This document shows positions 9,101 through 16,690 of a DNA stretch of 30,285 bases, piece by piece (the stretch's first letter is position 1; each line of letters starts with the position of its first letter). Under the pieces are notes generated by a model. The model searched no databases. It had not been told where the DNA came from and was given only the letters and a program-made list of their open reading frames with translations. The DNA comes from a virus: IMG/VR virus record IMGVR_UViG_3300021964_000322, positions 1-30,285 of that record. The stretch is one strand, 5' to 3'. A program made the position numbers and the translations under genes.

Positions 9101-12100
9101 ACGCCTCCTTAACTTCTGGATCATTAGGGTTATCTTCCATAGCTTCGTATGCGTCTGCTATTTCTTTTGATAGATCTTCGTCAAGTTCCGTTATAGGTTC
9201 ACCTTCGTCAAACTCTATTCCTTTCTCTTCTCTGTACTTCTTAGATATTTGAGCCGTCTCTTTGTTTGGCTCGTTGAATAATCTTTTACCCGGCTCGACT
9301 ACAGTTTTGTTGGCACTATTAGAAGTTGACGTTGGCTTATAGTTCTTAGCCATCTCATAAGCCTTGTCAAAGTCGGTTATGGTTTCACCTTCACCTACTT
9401 TAGCTTTATAATCTGGGTCGTAAACAAAGAATACATTATCCGGTTTTGAAGCTAGCGTTGTATTTTCCCATCCTTTTGGAGCCATATCGGGGTCGAACGG
9501 CATACGAGCTACAGGTCTAAATCCATTCTTTACATAGATCTCCTCTAGAGTTGTTCCATCTCCCGTCTCTGGGTTTATACCAAAGGCATCAAAGAACTTA
9601 CCTCCTGCTTTTGTTCTTACTTCTTGAAGTGCTTTAGAAGCTTGATTCTTATCTGAATTAGGATCCTTAAACAAGCCACCCATATAGCCGTCAGCAGTTA
9701 CATACGCTCCAGCTTTTCCATCGCTTGTCAAGAATAGCTTTCCACCCTCATCTATAATCTTCTGTGCGTCTTGTTCCGATGTTGGATCTACTTGTAGTTT
9801 AGTGTCTGTCCTTTGTGATAAGGCTGAGGACTGAGCTTCAGCAAAAGCTTTAGCATCAGTCGACTCAGCTATATCTTTAGCAGTGTAACTCGCTACTTCT
9901 TCGGTAGTGACTTTGGGTTTTACCTCTGTTTGCACAGGCTTAAGAACAGGTAAGTCTATTTCAACTGTTGATCCTGCTAGTCTAGCTGCGCCTTTTGGTT
10001 TTGTCCAATATATATTATTCTCATTTAATCTGAGTTTTTCAAGGTATGGCAATAATGCTTCTTTTACTTTATTGAATTCTTTTTCAGTTCTAACTTTTAT
10101 ATTTTGGAAATCACCTTGCTTTACATCTATTCCTAATTCATTTACTAGTGCATCACCATTTATAGATACTCTATTTGTTATATAAAAACCTTTCTCATCT
10201 AGTGCAAATTCATATGTACCTCTATCTATTTGATTCCCCCATACTCTAAGACCATCAGTGGATATACTTGTTTTTTCTGTATATAGGTGATCAGAAGGAA
10301 GTCTCTCCTGAACAGAAGATATCATAGTTTTGAAGTTATCTTTCTTCTTACTATCTATATTCTTGTCTCCTGTATTTTGATTTTCAAACTTGGAACTCCA
10401 TTTATTAGTTGGTTTGCCGTTCTCGTATATCCTGTAATATCCTACAAAGTTGTTCTCTGAGAATCCGCTTATAACGGTATTTATGAGTCCTGTTTTTTCG
10501 TTTGCATATGTGGCAACAGCTATATCGTTTATTACATCAACACTTACAGGTAAGGCTTTCTCATTTGATCCAGTTGGTAAATTAGCCCCTATAAAAAGAT
10601 TATCAACACCTTCTTTCTTTAATCTTGCCTCTGCCTCCTTGTTTCTCTGAGTTATTTCAGATGGGTTAACCTGACTAGGATTTATTATTTCTTGTTTACC
10701 TTCTTCGGTCGGTTCGACATCTTGTTTTTGCACTTCTTCTTCGGTGCTGACATCGCCTTCTTGACTTTCTTGTACTTCATCTGTTGTTTGTTTTTGTTGG
10801 TTAATATTATCTTGTTCCTGAACAGCTAGTGCTGCATCGTATTTAGAGTTTATTTTTTGTTTCTCTTCTTTTATATTTATAGCATTACCGTTTTCATCTG
10901 TCGGTATTTCGCCTGTCTTTTCTGATTCTGCTTGTTTTGCATCTAATATCGATAACTCTTCTTGTCTTATTCTTTCTATATCAGCCTTTTGAGGTCCTTG
11001 TTTTTGTTGTTCGATAATTGATTCTATCTCTGTCTTCTGCACAGGAGATAATTGAGACTGCTGCTCTTCGGCAAACTTTTTTATTTCATTAACTATAGGA
11101 CTGTCAGACTCAAAGTTAATTACTTGTTTTGACGCCCAATCTGCCCACTCTTCATTAGACACCTGTTCTTCAGTATCTACACCTCTATTTAATGGATTCG
11201 TAAAAGTAGACACGGTAGATGTTCCCGTACCATATATTTGAGATAGTAGATATGTTAATGCGAACTTCTCCATAGCATCTTCTGGAGTTTTCCCGAAAGT
11301 TCTTTCTACTGCTTTGTCGAACCCAACATTATTTTTACTAAGCTCGTCTACAAACTGACCTGTATATTCAGCAGCAGTTTGAGATAATGCACCGCCCACA
11401 GACTTAGATAATATAGATAGCATTCGATTGTTAACCTTAAATTTCTTTAACGCTGCATCAACTAGAAATTGACCCACACCTTCTCCAGCACCACCTACAA
11501 ATCCTTCTCCAGCCATTTCAAATGCGGCACCTTGAGAAGCTGCTTCGTATATAAGATCTAAACCAAATTTTGCAACTTTATTACCCCTTGATAACGTTTC
11601 TATTAGTTTAGGAATTTTGGCTACTCCAGCCACTTTATTTACCAAAGCTAAGTCCATCATTATTTCTCCCATCACTGGGATAGACGCTCCAGCCGCTTCG
11701 CCTAATTCTTGAGTAAAGTCTTTTTTCAAAGATTCCATTTGACTCAATGGTATCTCGTATCCTAAAGACTTAATTTGATTTATAGTTCTTTCTGCTACAA
11801 CCTCGTCTACTTGAGATACACCACCCATTTCTTCTTTGAATCCCTTACCAGCGTAGGTAAAGAATCTTTCAAAACCTTTAGAATCCTCTATTCCAGCTGG
11901 ATCTTCGTTGAGCTTCAACGCTCTGTTTACCGCCATGAAATCTGCGAGTATTAGTTGAGCTTTCATAGTAACTTCATATCCAAATATATCGCTATTCATA
12001 ATCTTGAATGCGTCTGACATGTCGCCTTTACCACCTAAATCCCAACCGTGAAAATTGTAAGGATTTCCGTACATATCTATAGCGATCTGCTTTTTCTGAT

Positions 12101-13721
12101 CTTTAGTGAATTCGGCATTCAACCCTTGCGAATCGGTAGGTGTTGTCAAACCAAAAAGATTAGCGTATTTCTCCCTAGCAATGCTATTTAAGTTAGCAAT
12201 GTCTTGATCCAACATAACGTTGTTCACAAAATTCTGATACTGAAAATACAAATCATCTCTCCTCTTCTTCAGCCTACCTACATCGGTGTTCTCATAAGTC
12301 TTAACCTTTTTGTTCATCTCTTTGTTAAAACTTATAATCTCTGGATCCTTAGTGTTCCCAGATACATACTGACCTGTCTTTGGGTCAAACAAAGTATTTG
12401 CTCCGTAGTTTCCTTGATCTGTAAATTTTTTTAACTCAAGCCTTTTTATCCGTAGCATCTCCTTGCTGGCTTCAGATTGTATTGGAGTATTCTCAAGTTC
12501 AATTATAGATTTTCTCAGGTCTCTCACCTTTTTTAAATCATCACTTAGGAACATTTCACCTATGCGCTCCATTCCTTTTTCAAACTCAATCTTAGCTCCC
12601 TCAACATCCCCACCTTTTTTGTCAACTATGTTAACAAAGACCTTCTTGATCAGTTCATCTCCACCCTTTTCAATGGCTTTATTTGCAAGACTTGCTCTAA
12701 ACTCTAGTACATCATCAATGTCGAAATCCTCCATACCCTCAATCGGATCCAATTTTAATCCTGTACCTTCTGGGTCAAAGTACAAATTATACAATGCTAG
12801 GTTAGCTAAATTTTCCCTAGCATCTTCTTCAGACATATCATACACTTTTGAAATCGTTTCTACGTATGTTTTCTCTATGTCATTTTGGATCTTCTTTTTC
12901 TTAATGTTGTCAATAGCCTTTTGCTCATCTCTGATTTCTTCTTCACGCTTCAATCTTTTACCCGTATCCATATAATCCTCTGGACTCATGCCTAAATTCT
13001 CTGCCATCATTAATGTTATATCAGAGTACGACTGATCCGCTTTTACTACTTGATTAGGGTCTCCAGATCCTTTATATTGTGGGAGCTTAGGATCATCATC
13101 TGTATACGCCCTAAACGGTAATTTGATCCTCTCAAATTCCCTTGTTTTTAAATCTGATTGTCCATATGCAGGGAATCTATTTATCATAGGTTTGTAGTCA
13201 GATGGATCCGATAAATATTCTCCTAAATACACTCCCCCGTATTTTAACTCACTTTGCTGCTCTTGTGATTCTGGCAAATACGCTTCCCCGTATTTTAACT
13301 CACTTTGCTGCTCTTGTGATTCTGGCAAATACGCCGCCCCGTATTTTAACTCACTTTGCTGCTCTTGTGATTCTGGCATAAATGAAGAGCCATCCTGCTG
13401 ATAAGGTAATTCGGACGGCTCTGAAGGCTGTGATGTCAAATCTGATTCCGATGCAGGCGTACCTGTAGCAGGTTGCCCAGAAGCTTCCAAGTCGCTTCCA
13501 GTAGGTGCCAAAGTTTCTTCTTTTTTTTTTGAGGTTCCCCAAGCAGACTCGAATGTTTGGTAGTCAGTCTTTGAGCTTACAATCCTCTTACGTACACCTT
13601 CGTTATAAAGGTTTTCTATAATAGACTTGTCAGCATTTGAGAATTGCTCGAATGTTGTTTTAGGACTTAATAATCCATTCTCAATGTAGCTGTTGTAAAG
13701 TAGTTCTAATTTATCTTCCAT
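3108..13721 (-). CDS. Giant polyvalent virion-associated protein (3537 aa) with zincin and other enzymatic-looking domains
   Basis: A giant, last-in-operon protein of the kind that phages package and inject with their DNA (large polyvalent proteins; crAss-like cargo proteins are an analogue). The layout in residues is: a Pro/Ser/Gln-rich N-terminus with three 17-aa repeats (about 115-165); helical, partly hydrophobic region (about 640-860); Gln/Glu-rich linker (about 900-1060); GNAT-like domain (about 1285-1420) with Y-V-K-N-GFRPVARM; a domain with HDFFGH at 1636-1641 (about 1480-1720); a zincin metallopeptidase with HEVFH at 1845-1849 and a downstream SEESIAELFG Glu (about 1760-1950); a domain with FHQPD around 2063 (about 2010-2380); a Lys/Arg-rich coiled region; and a long helical C-terminus with a hydrophobic segment near 3350-3370 and a poly-Lys end. 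Enzymatic roles are inferred from motifs. Anti-defence or host take-over functions are plausible but unproven. Confidence 0.8.
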   Translation of the reverse strand: MEDKLELLYNSYIENGLLSPKTTFEQFSNADKSIIENLYNEGVRKRIVSSKTDYQTFESAWGTSKKKEETLAPTGSDLEASGQPATGTPASESDLTSQPSEPSELPYQQDGSSFMPESQEQQSELKYGAAYLPESQEQQSELKYGEAYLPESQEQQSELKYGGVYLGEYLSDPSDYKPMINRFPAYGQSDLKTREFERIKLPFRAYTDDDPKLPQYKGSGDPNQVVKADQSYSDITLMMAENLGMSPEDYMDTGKRLKREEEIRDEQKAIDNIKKKKIQNDIEKTYVETISKVYDMSEEDARENLANLALYNLYFDPEGTGLKLDPIEGMEDFDIDDVLEFRASLANKAIEKGGDELIKKVFVNIVDKKGGDVEGAKIEFEKGMERIGEMFLSDDLKKVRDLRKSIIELENTPIQSEASKEMLRIKRLELKKFTDQGNYGANTLFDPKTGQYVSGNTKDPEIISFNKEMNKKVKTYENTDVGRLKKRRDDLYFQYQNFVNNVMLDQDIANLNSIAREKYANLFGLTTPTDSQGLNAEFTKDQKKQIAIDMYGNPYNFHGWDLGGKGDMSDAFKIMNSDIFGYEVTMKAQLILADFMAVNRALKLNEDPAGIEDSKGFERFFTYAGKGFKEEMGGVSQVDEVVAERTINQIKSLGYEIPLSQMESLKKDFTQELGEAAGASIPVMGEIMMDLALVNKVAGVAKIPKLIETLSRGNKVAKFGLDLIYEAASQGAAFEMAGEGFVGGAGEGVGQFLVDAALKKFKVNNRMLSILSKSVGGALSQTAAEYTGQFVDELSKNNVGFDKAVERTFGKTPEDAMEKFALTYLLSQIYGTGTSTVSTFTNPLNRGVDTEEQVSNEEWADWASKQVINFESDSPIVNEIKKFAEEQQSQLSPVQKTEIESIIEQQKQGPQKADIERIRQEELSILDAKQAESEKTGEIPTDENGNAINIKEEKQKINSKYDAALAVQEQDNINQQKQTTDEVQESQEGDVSTEEEVQKQDVEPTEEGKQEIINPSQVNPSEITQRNKEAEARLKKEGVDNLFIGANLPTGSNEKALPVSVDVINDIAVATYANEKTGLINTVISGFSENNFVGYYRIYENGKPTNKWSSKFENQNTGDKNIDSKKKDNFKTMISSVQERLPSDHLYTEKTSISTDGLRVWGNQIDRGTYEFALDEKGFYITNRVSINGDALVNELGIDVKQGDFQNIKVRTEKEFNKVKEALLPYLEKLRLNENNIYWTKPKGAARLAGSTVEIDLPVLKPVQTEVKPKVTTEEVASYTAKDIAESTDAKAFAEAQSSALSQRTDTKLQVDPTSEQDAQKIIDEGGKLFLTSDGKAGAYVTADGYMGGLFKDPNSDKNQASKALQEVRTKAGGKFFDAFGINPETGDGTTLEEIYVKNGFRPVARMPFDPDMAPKGWENTTLASKPDNVFFVYDPDYKAKVGEGETITDFDKAYEMAKNYKPTSTSNSANKTVVEPGKRLFNEPNKETAQISKKYREEKGIEFDEGEPITELDEDLSKEIADAYEAMEDNPNDPEVKEAYDALALETVDQYKALMDAGYEVEIYKGEGEPYANSEEMIKDLKENKHIYIFSTEGGFGETGITDKQRSENAMLGSTEFKDVNGEPLLVNDLFRAVHDFFGHSERGNGFGAIGEENAWDVHARMFSDKARRAMTTETKGQNSWVNFGPQMRGKDGKILKKGDKGYLKPSERKFAEQKMGLLPEKYSEISSTKKEPTVSTEETFEVADDVIPEVTEGALSLLDAFGKKPKKSKVTPKKRKQVLDQVAKAEKALSKISPKTKIVVHETSKDYTESGRNRNQNEGGEYDIDTDTIHINMEAANERTVAHEVFHTLLLSKGMGDKQAQAITNKMLDAVKKSASPELLAELEEFSSRYEQPLQSEESIAELFGILASEYETLPRPTQNLIKRWLDKLAKLFGLKLFTDNEVVDMLNTVSKSVREGSVIEESDIDVIRRDPMPARDTRADFLGGIPIDELTDADLDQNQTRQWDREQKPLRRLQSNFSDAVSKLTFSYDKNSDRFDKLKKEGYITDGKSISDFDGKFFFFHQPDAAFSGQILKDGELLVEGKGGMYYPIKFHEDGYFWASTDRVAKKMADDLNKVMEQNGGKIYMALTSAPRSKLMSSTTMSNAVMDFFSSKSFDSNFNISEAQVKRSIVRAANNVKTVNGKKVGLNMSLSVKDSLSEIKSSVSEKLDPKKSSFKDRKSFVEDLVGEMSREINKKDISIEQFGKFFSEGIQNKYFKGVTKTGKVKVSKANMIQALSEMMTEPILKDDISRESGGQIYAVLEMEGKVKPVKSDKHESYPMAIQSAEDKKTTLHILSDRVDWGDVTEDFETNEIVKPERRKKIYPTSGVSTRGLKINTKSVRRRKQKPSDDRPSIEAVREKAKQLGISEKDTEIALRNMGYTNAEIKADKNKSDPFEEEMRGLRKDLGKKEKKSPSVKKILGEPKDKKVTMTERSALKSQIRMEARAARDSKKDQDKRRSAISSMVSDIISRMRNDAKVKSRKLNAIQKKINRTNLNNPVMVERLIRYINNVMEDVNYSAKLAEANKNRSAMKRMTKSKKRAANLRASADEFALIDPSMVSDIDEYLNRSREIVAGLSPTSISPNKIKVSDKFDSSDMDSYINSQLKSQRSKMREALNEHFEEVTGISGEGMEISEMIKAIEESKDTGATPEMLEPITKANVKKAYDSYSSLVSEMANTNSDPFTGESLELSDSEIDLAKRLANLDVLSMSKEEAVKAVDAMSNFLVNQSLAGAESIVSKAEGNSAALKLVNKGIKSRPLKLYFSKRIGRTMAEQFTTLPIVLERMFGKSKARLIQKVSGLSDVISGYATAKQKSSRIIKSYTDKFSKKKPNGEVFNSSTNINERGLVSFMSRSIEGNEQAEFDRRKNLIKESIDALKRGTEADVKRGENYQEVYDKLLKDSNNIAEVRSKADKTNLEAVDWWVNEWSKHYDDLRKTNLEVYNELLDKDLNYTPDIYKKIDLSEDVDMNKSSFFNANNYLDKSKSGSLREVTRPNSLPKNSRGEASRYISLDFDMNNANIIQSALTDINTASPIMKLEGFLNSNGMNSIVSSKEDRDFIERRIKNYVRNVKGSNFSDRSELDNISKGLEFLAALGVSKALGGITQSVKQSVPVAVNTIINSGRLDLASMFDPDTKAFIENSGMPIANRGIASQASLDHINRLIEQVSDSKGKEALKKLEDLNRLYLKVFLQNADVFIARASFISYYKQGLKKQGINPKDIDFSNHKPNKDALDFAQQQVDRQQNVSDEYLQGEFFTGKDVLRKTIRKVAMPFANFAMNQKARMNSDIITLTSSYYSKEDKITAARSLAGLAGEMAMFYAVSSMIRSLIWGMTSSALGYEESDEDKKKRMEYEVKGIATNFVRDAVSPLPMLDAPVMVGANKVLNLIQGEQEDKEQNFQLYEGVDKGVWDDWGVLGIAFSKAGDMLEKGNTAITGEYENKWGTKYELTKDGQSNMQLSAVLSILYNIGALPSEFGTVSNYIERIVKKKESNKKKKKK
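13237..13378 (-). repeat. Three tandem 51-bp repeats inside the giant gene
   Basis: Near-identical 51-bp units begin at about 13239, 13290 and 13341. Each encodes a 17-residue unit PESQEQQSELKYGxxYL. The unit length is a multiple of three, so copy number can change without breaking frame. The DNA identity is nearly complete apart from the two codons after the Gly, which points to recent duplication. The encoded segment is polar and probably disordered or a short interaction motif. Confidence 0.9.
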
Positions 13722-13730
13722 TGTTGTTTT

Positions 13731-15416
13731 TTAAATAGGATTTCCGAAAGCATCCGTTTTCGAAGCGTTCAAACTTTCTTCTATAGCTGTATTGACAGCT
13801 TCTAATACATCTGATCCAGACGGGTCTTTCACAAATACTTTTGGTTCGCCATTTATCGAGTAAGAGACATTACCATTATCGTACTTAAAAGTAACCTCTG
13901 GTCTTACGACTCCTGAAGGTAATTGCATTTGACTGAATATGTAATTTAAATCAGAAACCTTTGAAGGTAAACTAGATTTGGAATTAAGAGTTTCGCTTAT
14001 AGACTCATATATATTCGAACCATCTTTCATATTCACATCATATATACTCTCTATCCCATAGTCAGCTAACGATCCAAAGTCTACAGCCAATTTACCAACT
14101 TGTTTATCTCCGTATCTATCCCACTCTTTGTAAGCGACTTCAGAAGCACTAGGCCCTAAATCATTTAACGTTGCTGGACCAGTCGTATAATCAAATAGCA
14201 TCTTGGCATCTTCGATAGTGTTTCCGCTTGATTGGAGGTCTATTGTTTGGTTATTGTCAAATTGAATTGTCCATATGTCACCTTGTTTCAGAATACTTTT
14301 TACATTAGTATTTCTATACACCCTGCTTATGACCTGCTCGTTTCCTTCAGCTACATCTATAGCTGTATTGAATTCATCAGCTATTCTTTTCTTTTTATCG
14401 CTACGCTCAACTTCCCACTGATTAGGATTTCTGGTTGACTTTACTTTCTCTGGTTTCGGAGTTTCCTTGAATCCTAACTGCATTTCAAGTTGTAGATCAA
14501 CATACTTTTCAGCTTTCTCTTTTTGCTCCGGGGTAAATTCAGGTTGGTACGTCCCGTTCTTATCAGCAGTAAGTAGAATCATCTCGTTTCCATTCTCGTC
14601 TTCCTTACCCTGCATACTTTTATCTCTGGTAAAGCTATAGCCTCCAACGTAATCAGAAAGAATACTACTAGTATCTCTGTCGCTTCCAAGCAACGCTTCT
14701 ATCATCTTCTCTTTTGCTTCTTCATATACAGGATTCTCTCTAACGTCATCCATAGATAATATGCCATCCTTGTTGATAATCTTAACGACTTGACCTAGCT
14801 TTTGTACTTGGTTCTGTACTTCACCGTTGACGTCGTACTTATTGACTCTGTCTTTTAGCCTGTTGTTTAAAGCATTTATACTTAAAGGTTCTCCAGAACC
14901 ATCAGTAGTTGTAAGGTATAATCTTCCGTTTTCATTATTGGTCTTAACAGCTTTGTTAGCTATATTTCCAAACTCCTCATTCCACTCAGCCATAGCTTGC
15001 TCCATTCCTGCTGAAGTACCATCTTCCATTCTAGTTAGATATTCACTGTAGTTTTTATCCCACTCGTTGGTGACATTACTAAAAGCTTTCCAGTCATCCA
15101 TCTGAGTTTGAAGTGTGATTAACCTTTGGGTTGGATCGAGTTTGTTCTGCTTCATCAGCTTATCCTGCTCCAACAAATACCTTTTAGAATCCTCAACAGC
15201 CTTCAGCTTCAACTCGTTCATTGTTTGGCTTTCGCCCATATCAATGTCTTCGAGTGCCGTTAACGATTCTTGAGTTTTCCTATCTTGCTCGTCTCTCTTA
15301 GCTTGACGCTCCTTCTGTATTCTAACCAACTTATCACTGATATCTCCAGTGACTTTAGACCAATCTGGTAACTTGTCTATATCTCTTTCTTGGTAGTCAA
15401 AAAATTCTTGTGCCAT
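13731..15416 (-). CDS. Putative internal virion/cargo protein (561 aa)
   Basis: No catalytic motif is recognised. The N-terminal 110 residues are charged and helical, likely coiled coil (DKLVRIQKERQAKRDEQDRK and onward). The middle is acidic and hydrophilic, with repeated Asp/Asn-rich stretches. The C-terminal third looks beta-rich (VFVKDPSGSDVLEAVNTAIE near the end). There is no signal peptide or membrane segment. It lies between a hydrophobic internal protein and the 3537-aa giant, nine bases before the latter. In crAss-like and other podovirus genomes this position after the tail genes is occupied by proteins packaged in the head or tail and ejected with DNA. An internal or cargo role is therefore inferred from position and composition. 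Confidence 0.6.
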   Translation of the reverse strand: MAQEFFDYQERDIDKLPDWSKVTGDISDKLVRIQKERQAKRDEQDRKTQESLTALEDIDMGESQTMNELKLKAVEDSKRYLLEQDKLMKQNKLDPTQRLITLQTQMDDWKAFSNVTNEWDKNYSEYLTRMEDGTSAGMEQAMAEWNEEFGNIANKAVKTNNENGRLYLTTTDGSGEPLSINALNNRLKDRVNKYDVNGEVQNQVQKLGQVVKIINKDGILSMDDVRENPVYEEAKEKMIEALLGSDRDTSSILSDYVGGYSFTRDKSMQGKEDENGNEMILLTADKNGTYQPEFTPEQKEKAEKYVDLQLEMQLGFKETPKPEKVKSTRNPNQWEVERSDKKKRIADEFNTAIDVAEGNEQVISRVYRNTNVKSILKQGDIWTIQFDNNQTIDLQSSGNTIEDAKMLFDYTTGPATLNDLGPSASEVAYKEWDRYGDKQVGKLAVDFGSLADYGIESIYDVNMKDGSNIYESISETLNSKSSLPSKVSDLNYIFSQMQLPSGVVRPEVTFKYDNGNVSYSINGEPKVFVKDPSGSDVLEAVNTAIEESLNASKTDAFGNPI

Positions 15417-15422
15417 ATCTTA

Positions 15423-16283
15423 TTAATTACCGTTAGGATAGAATGAATTTTTACCGTAAACACCTCGTCTCTCGTTTTGTCGTATCTCTTCTTCTACACT
15501 TAAGTTTGAATTATTTGCATCGAAGCCCTTAGATAAATTATTGTTAGGCTCACCGCTTGTAGAAGTTGTAGAGTACTTCCCTTGGTTGAATAAGTTAGGG
15601 TCAAACCCATTAAGTGCTTCTATTAATTGCGTGTATTCATCCTCAGTTCCAGATGTTTCTCCACCTTCAGTGCTTCCAGATGTATCTGGAGTCTTCTTTC
15701 CTAATCCTCCTCCTGCGTATAACCTCATAGCGCCTAGCCCTGTTGCAGCAGCACCACCTAAAGCACCTATTCCTTGCATCAAATTTCTTTGCCTCATTTC
15801 TTCAGCTTGAGCAGCAGCTTTTTGCGCTCCACTAGCAGTCATAAGATCTATATTAGCTAAAGTATCTGAAATAGCTCTACTTTCATCTGCAACTCTTTTT
15901 TCGTACTCCTCTAATTTACCTGTGTATACATCCCTCATCCGTTGGTTAGCTATGTCTCCAGCTGCTACAGTTCTTCCTACGCCACCTATTAAAGCTCTCT
16001 GACCAGCGTTTCTCATTGCGTCTATATTCTGAGATTGGACAGCTGCATTTGCTTGAGCTGCTAATTCAAAAGGCTCCTTTCTTATTACCTGTTGCTCACT
16101 AAAGTTTGTGACAAGTTTGTTCTTTGCGTCAACCACAGCTTTTGCTGCTGCTGCATCAGCTTTAGCTTTTAATTCCTTTTGTTTTTTAGCTTCAGCAAAA
16201 GACATACCTGCTCCAACCACCTGAGTAGCTGCTCCTATACCGCCTATTATCGCTGGTGCTGCTGCTATTACTGCTGCTCCCAT
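15423..16283 (-). CDS. Putative internal virion protein, Gly/Ala-rich with hydrophobic segments
   Basis: A 286-aa protein starting with a strongly hydrophobic Gly/Ala segment (MGAAVIAAAPAIIGGIGAAT, residues 1-20, extending to about 28). A long Ala-rich amphipathic helical region follows (about 30-165), then a second Gly/Ala hydrophobic stretch (GIGALGGAAATGLGAM, about 172-187) and a Ser/Gly/Asn-rich hydrophilic tail. This pattern recalls small podovirus ejection proteins such as T7 gp14 or P22 gp7 that insert into the cell envelope, a parallel drawn from composition and not from clear homology. The start overlaps the end of the upstream GNAT-like gene by 16 bases, and the next gene begins six bases after its stop, so it is part of one tightly packed operon. 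Confidence 0.6.
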   Translation of the reverse strand: MGAAVIAAAPAIIGGIGAATQVVGAGMSFAEAKKQKELKAKADAAAAKAVVDAKNKLVTNFSEQQVIRKEPFELAAQANAAVQSQNIDAMRNAGQRALIGGVGRTVAAGDIANQRMRDVYTGKLEEYEKRVADESRAISDTLANIDLMTASGAQKAAAQAEEMRQRNLMQGIGALGGAAATGLGAMRLYAGGGLGKKTPDTSGSTEGGETSGTEDEYTQLIEALNGFDPNLFNQGKYSTTSTSGEPNNNLSKGFDANNSNLSVEEEIRQNERRGVYGKNSFYPNGN

Positions 16284-16690
16284 ATCTTCTTGATCATTTC
16301 GTTAAACCTAATTGAGTTATGTATGTATCCCTGATTTAAACTTACGTCAATCAAAGATCTATTATCTTCTTTCAAAAGCGAATATACGTATTTTTTGTTT
16401 AATTTCCTTGCTAATGATGTAATAGTTGTATCAAGCATAGCTAGTGCTTCTCTTCTTTTTGCTCGATCGGTGTAATTTATATTGCTCACAATGAACTCTA
16501 TCCATACCATACTTGAGTTTGTGTTATACATAAAACCAGCGCATACAGGTATGTCTTCATCGTAAACTATAAACCCACCTGTCCCATCGTCTGGCAGAAC
16601 ATCTCTAGGTGGTGCAGGCTTTCTCCAATCCTTCCACCACTTACACAAAATGTTTTCATAGTCGTCTGGCTCTAATGGTCTTACGTTCAT
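16268..16690 (-). CDS. GNAT-like acetyltransferase encoded among tail genes
   Basis: A protein of about 140 aa with the fold pattern of a GCN5-related N-acetyltransferase: an N-terminal strand-helix (NVRPLEPDDYENILCKWW), the strand pair GGFIVYDEDIPVCAGFMYNT and VWIEFIVSN, a helix with basic residues after it (DRAKRREALAMLDTTITSLARK), and a closing YVYSLLKEDNRSLIDVSLNQGY. GNAT enzymes transfer an acetyl group from acetyl-CoA; the substrate is unknown. ATG 16690 is chosen because it overlaps the previous stop as TGATG; a TTG one codon upstream (16693) is less likely. Similar small GNAT-like genes occur among virion genes in several podoviruses, where a role in modifying virion or host proteins has been suspected but is not established. 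Confidence 0.65.
   Translation of the reverse strand: MNVRPLEPDDYENILCKWWKDWRKPAPPRDVLPDDGTGGFIVYDEDIPVCAGFMYNTNSSMVWIEFIVSNINYTDRAKRREALAMLDTTITSLARKLNKKYVYSLLKEDNRSLIDVSLNQGYIHNSIRFNEMIKKIWEQQ

Noticed and set aside
12463-12975. Open + strand frame of 170 codons inside the giant gene
   Set aside because: It is antisense to a region with clear protein-like composition, has low-complexity Ser/Phe-rich sequence, and no leader; other antisense frames (for example 7012-7344, 7759-8136, 5269-5595) look the same.
13237-13378. CRISPR-like array
   Set aside because: The 51-bp units are directly adjacent, in frame, and have no unique spacers; they are protein repeats.
13351-13542. Open - strand frame of 63 codons near the start of the giant gene
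   Set aside because: It lies wholly inside the giant gene in another frame, over the Pro/Ser-rich and repeat region, and shows no recognisable pattern.
3108-13721. Virion RNA polymerase in the giant protein
   Set aside because: No DxDGD-type catalytic motif was seen; the Asp-rich DIDTDTIHI segment belongs to the zincin region.
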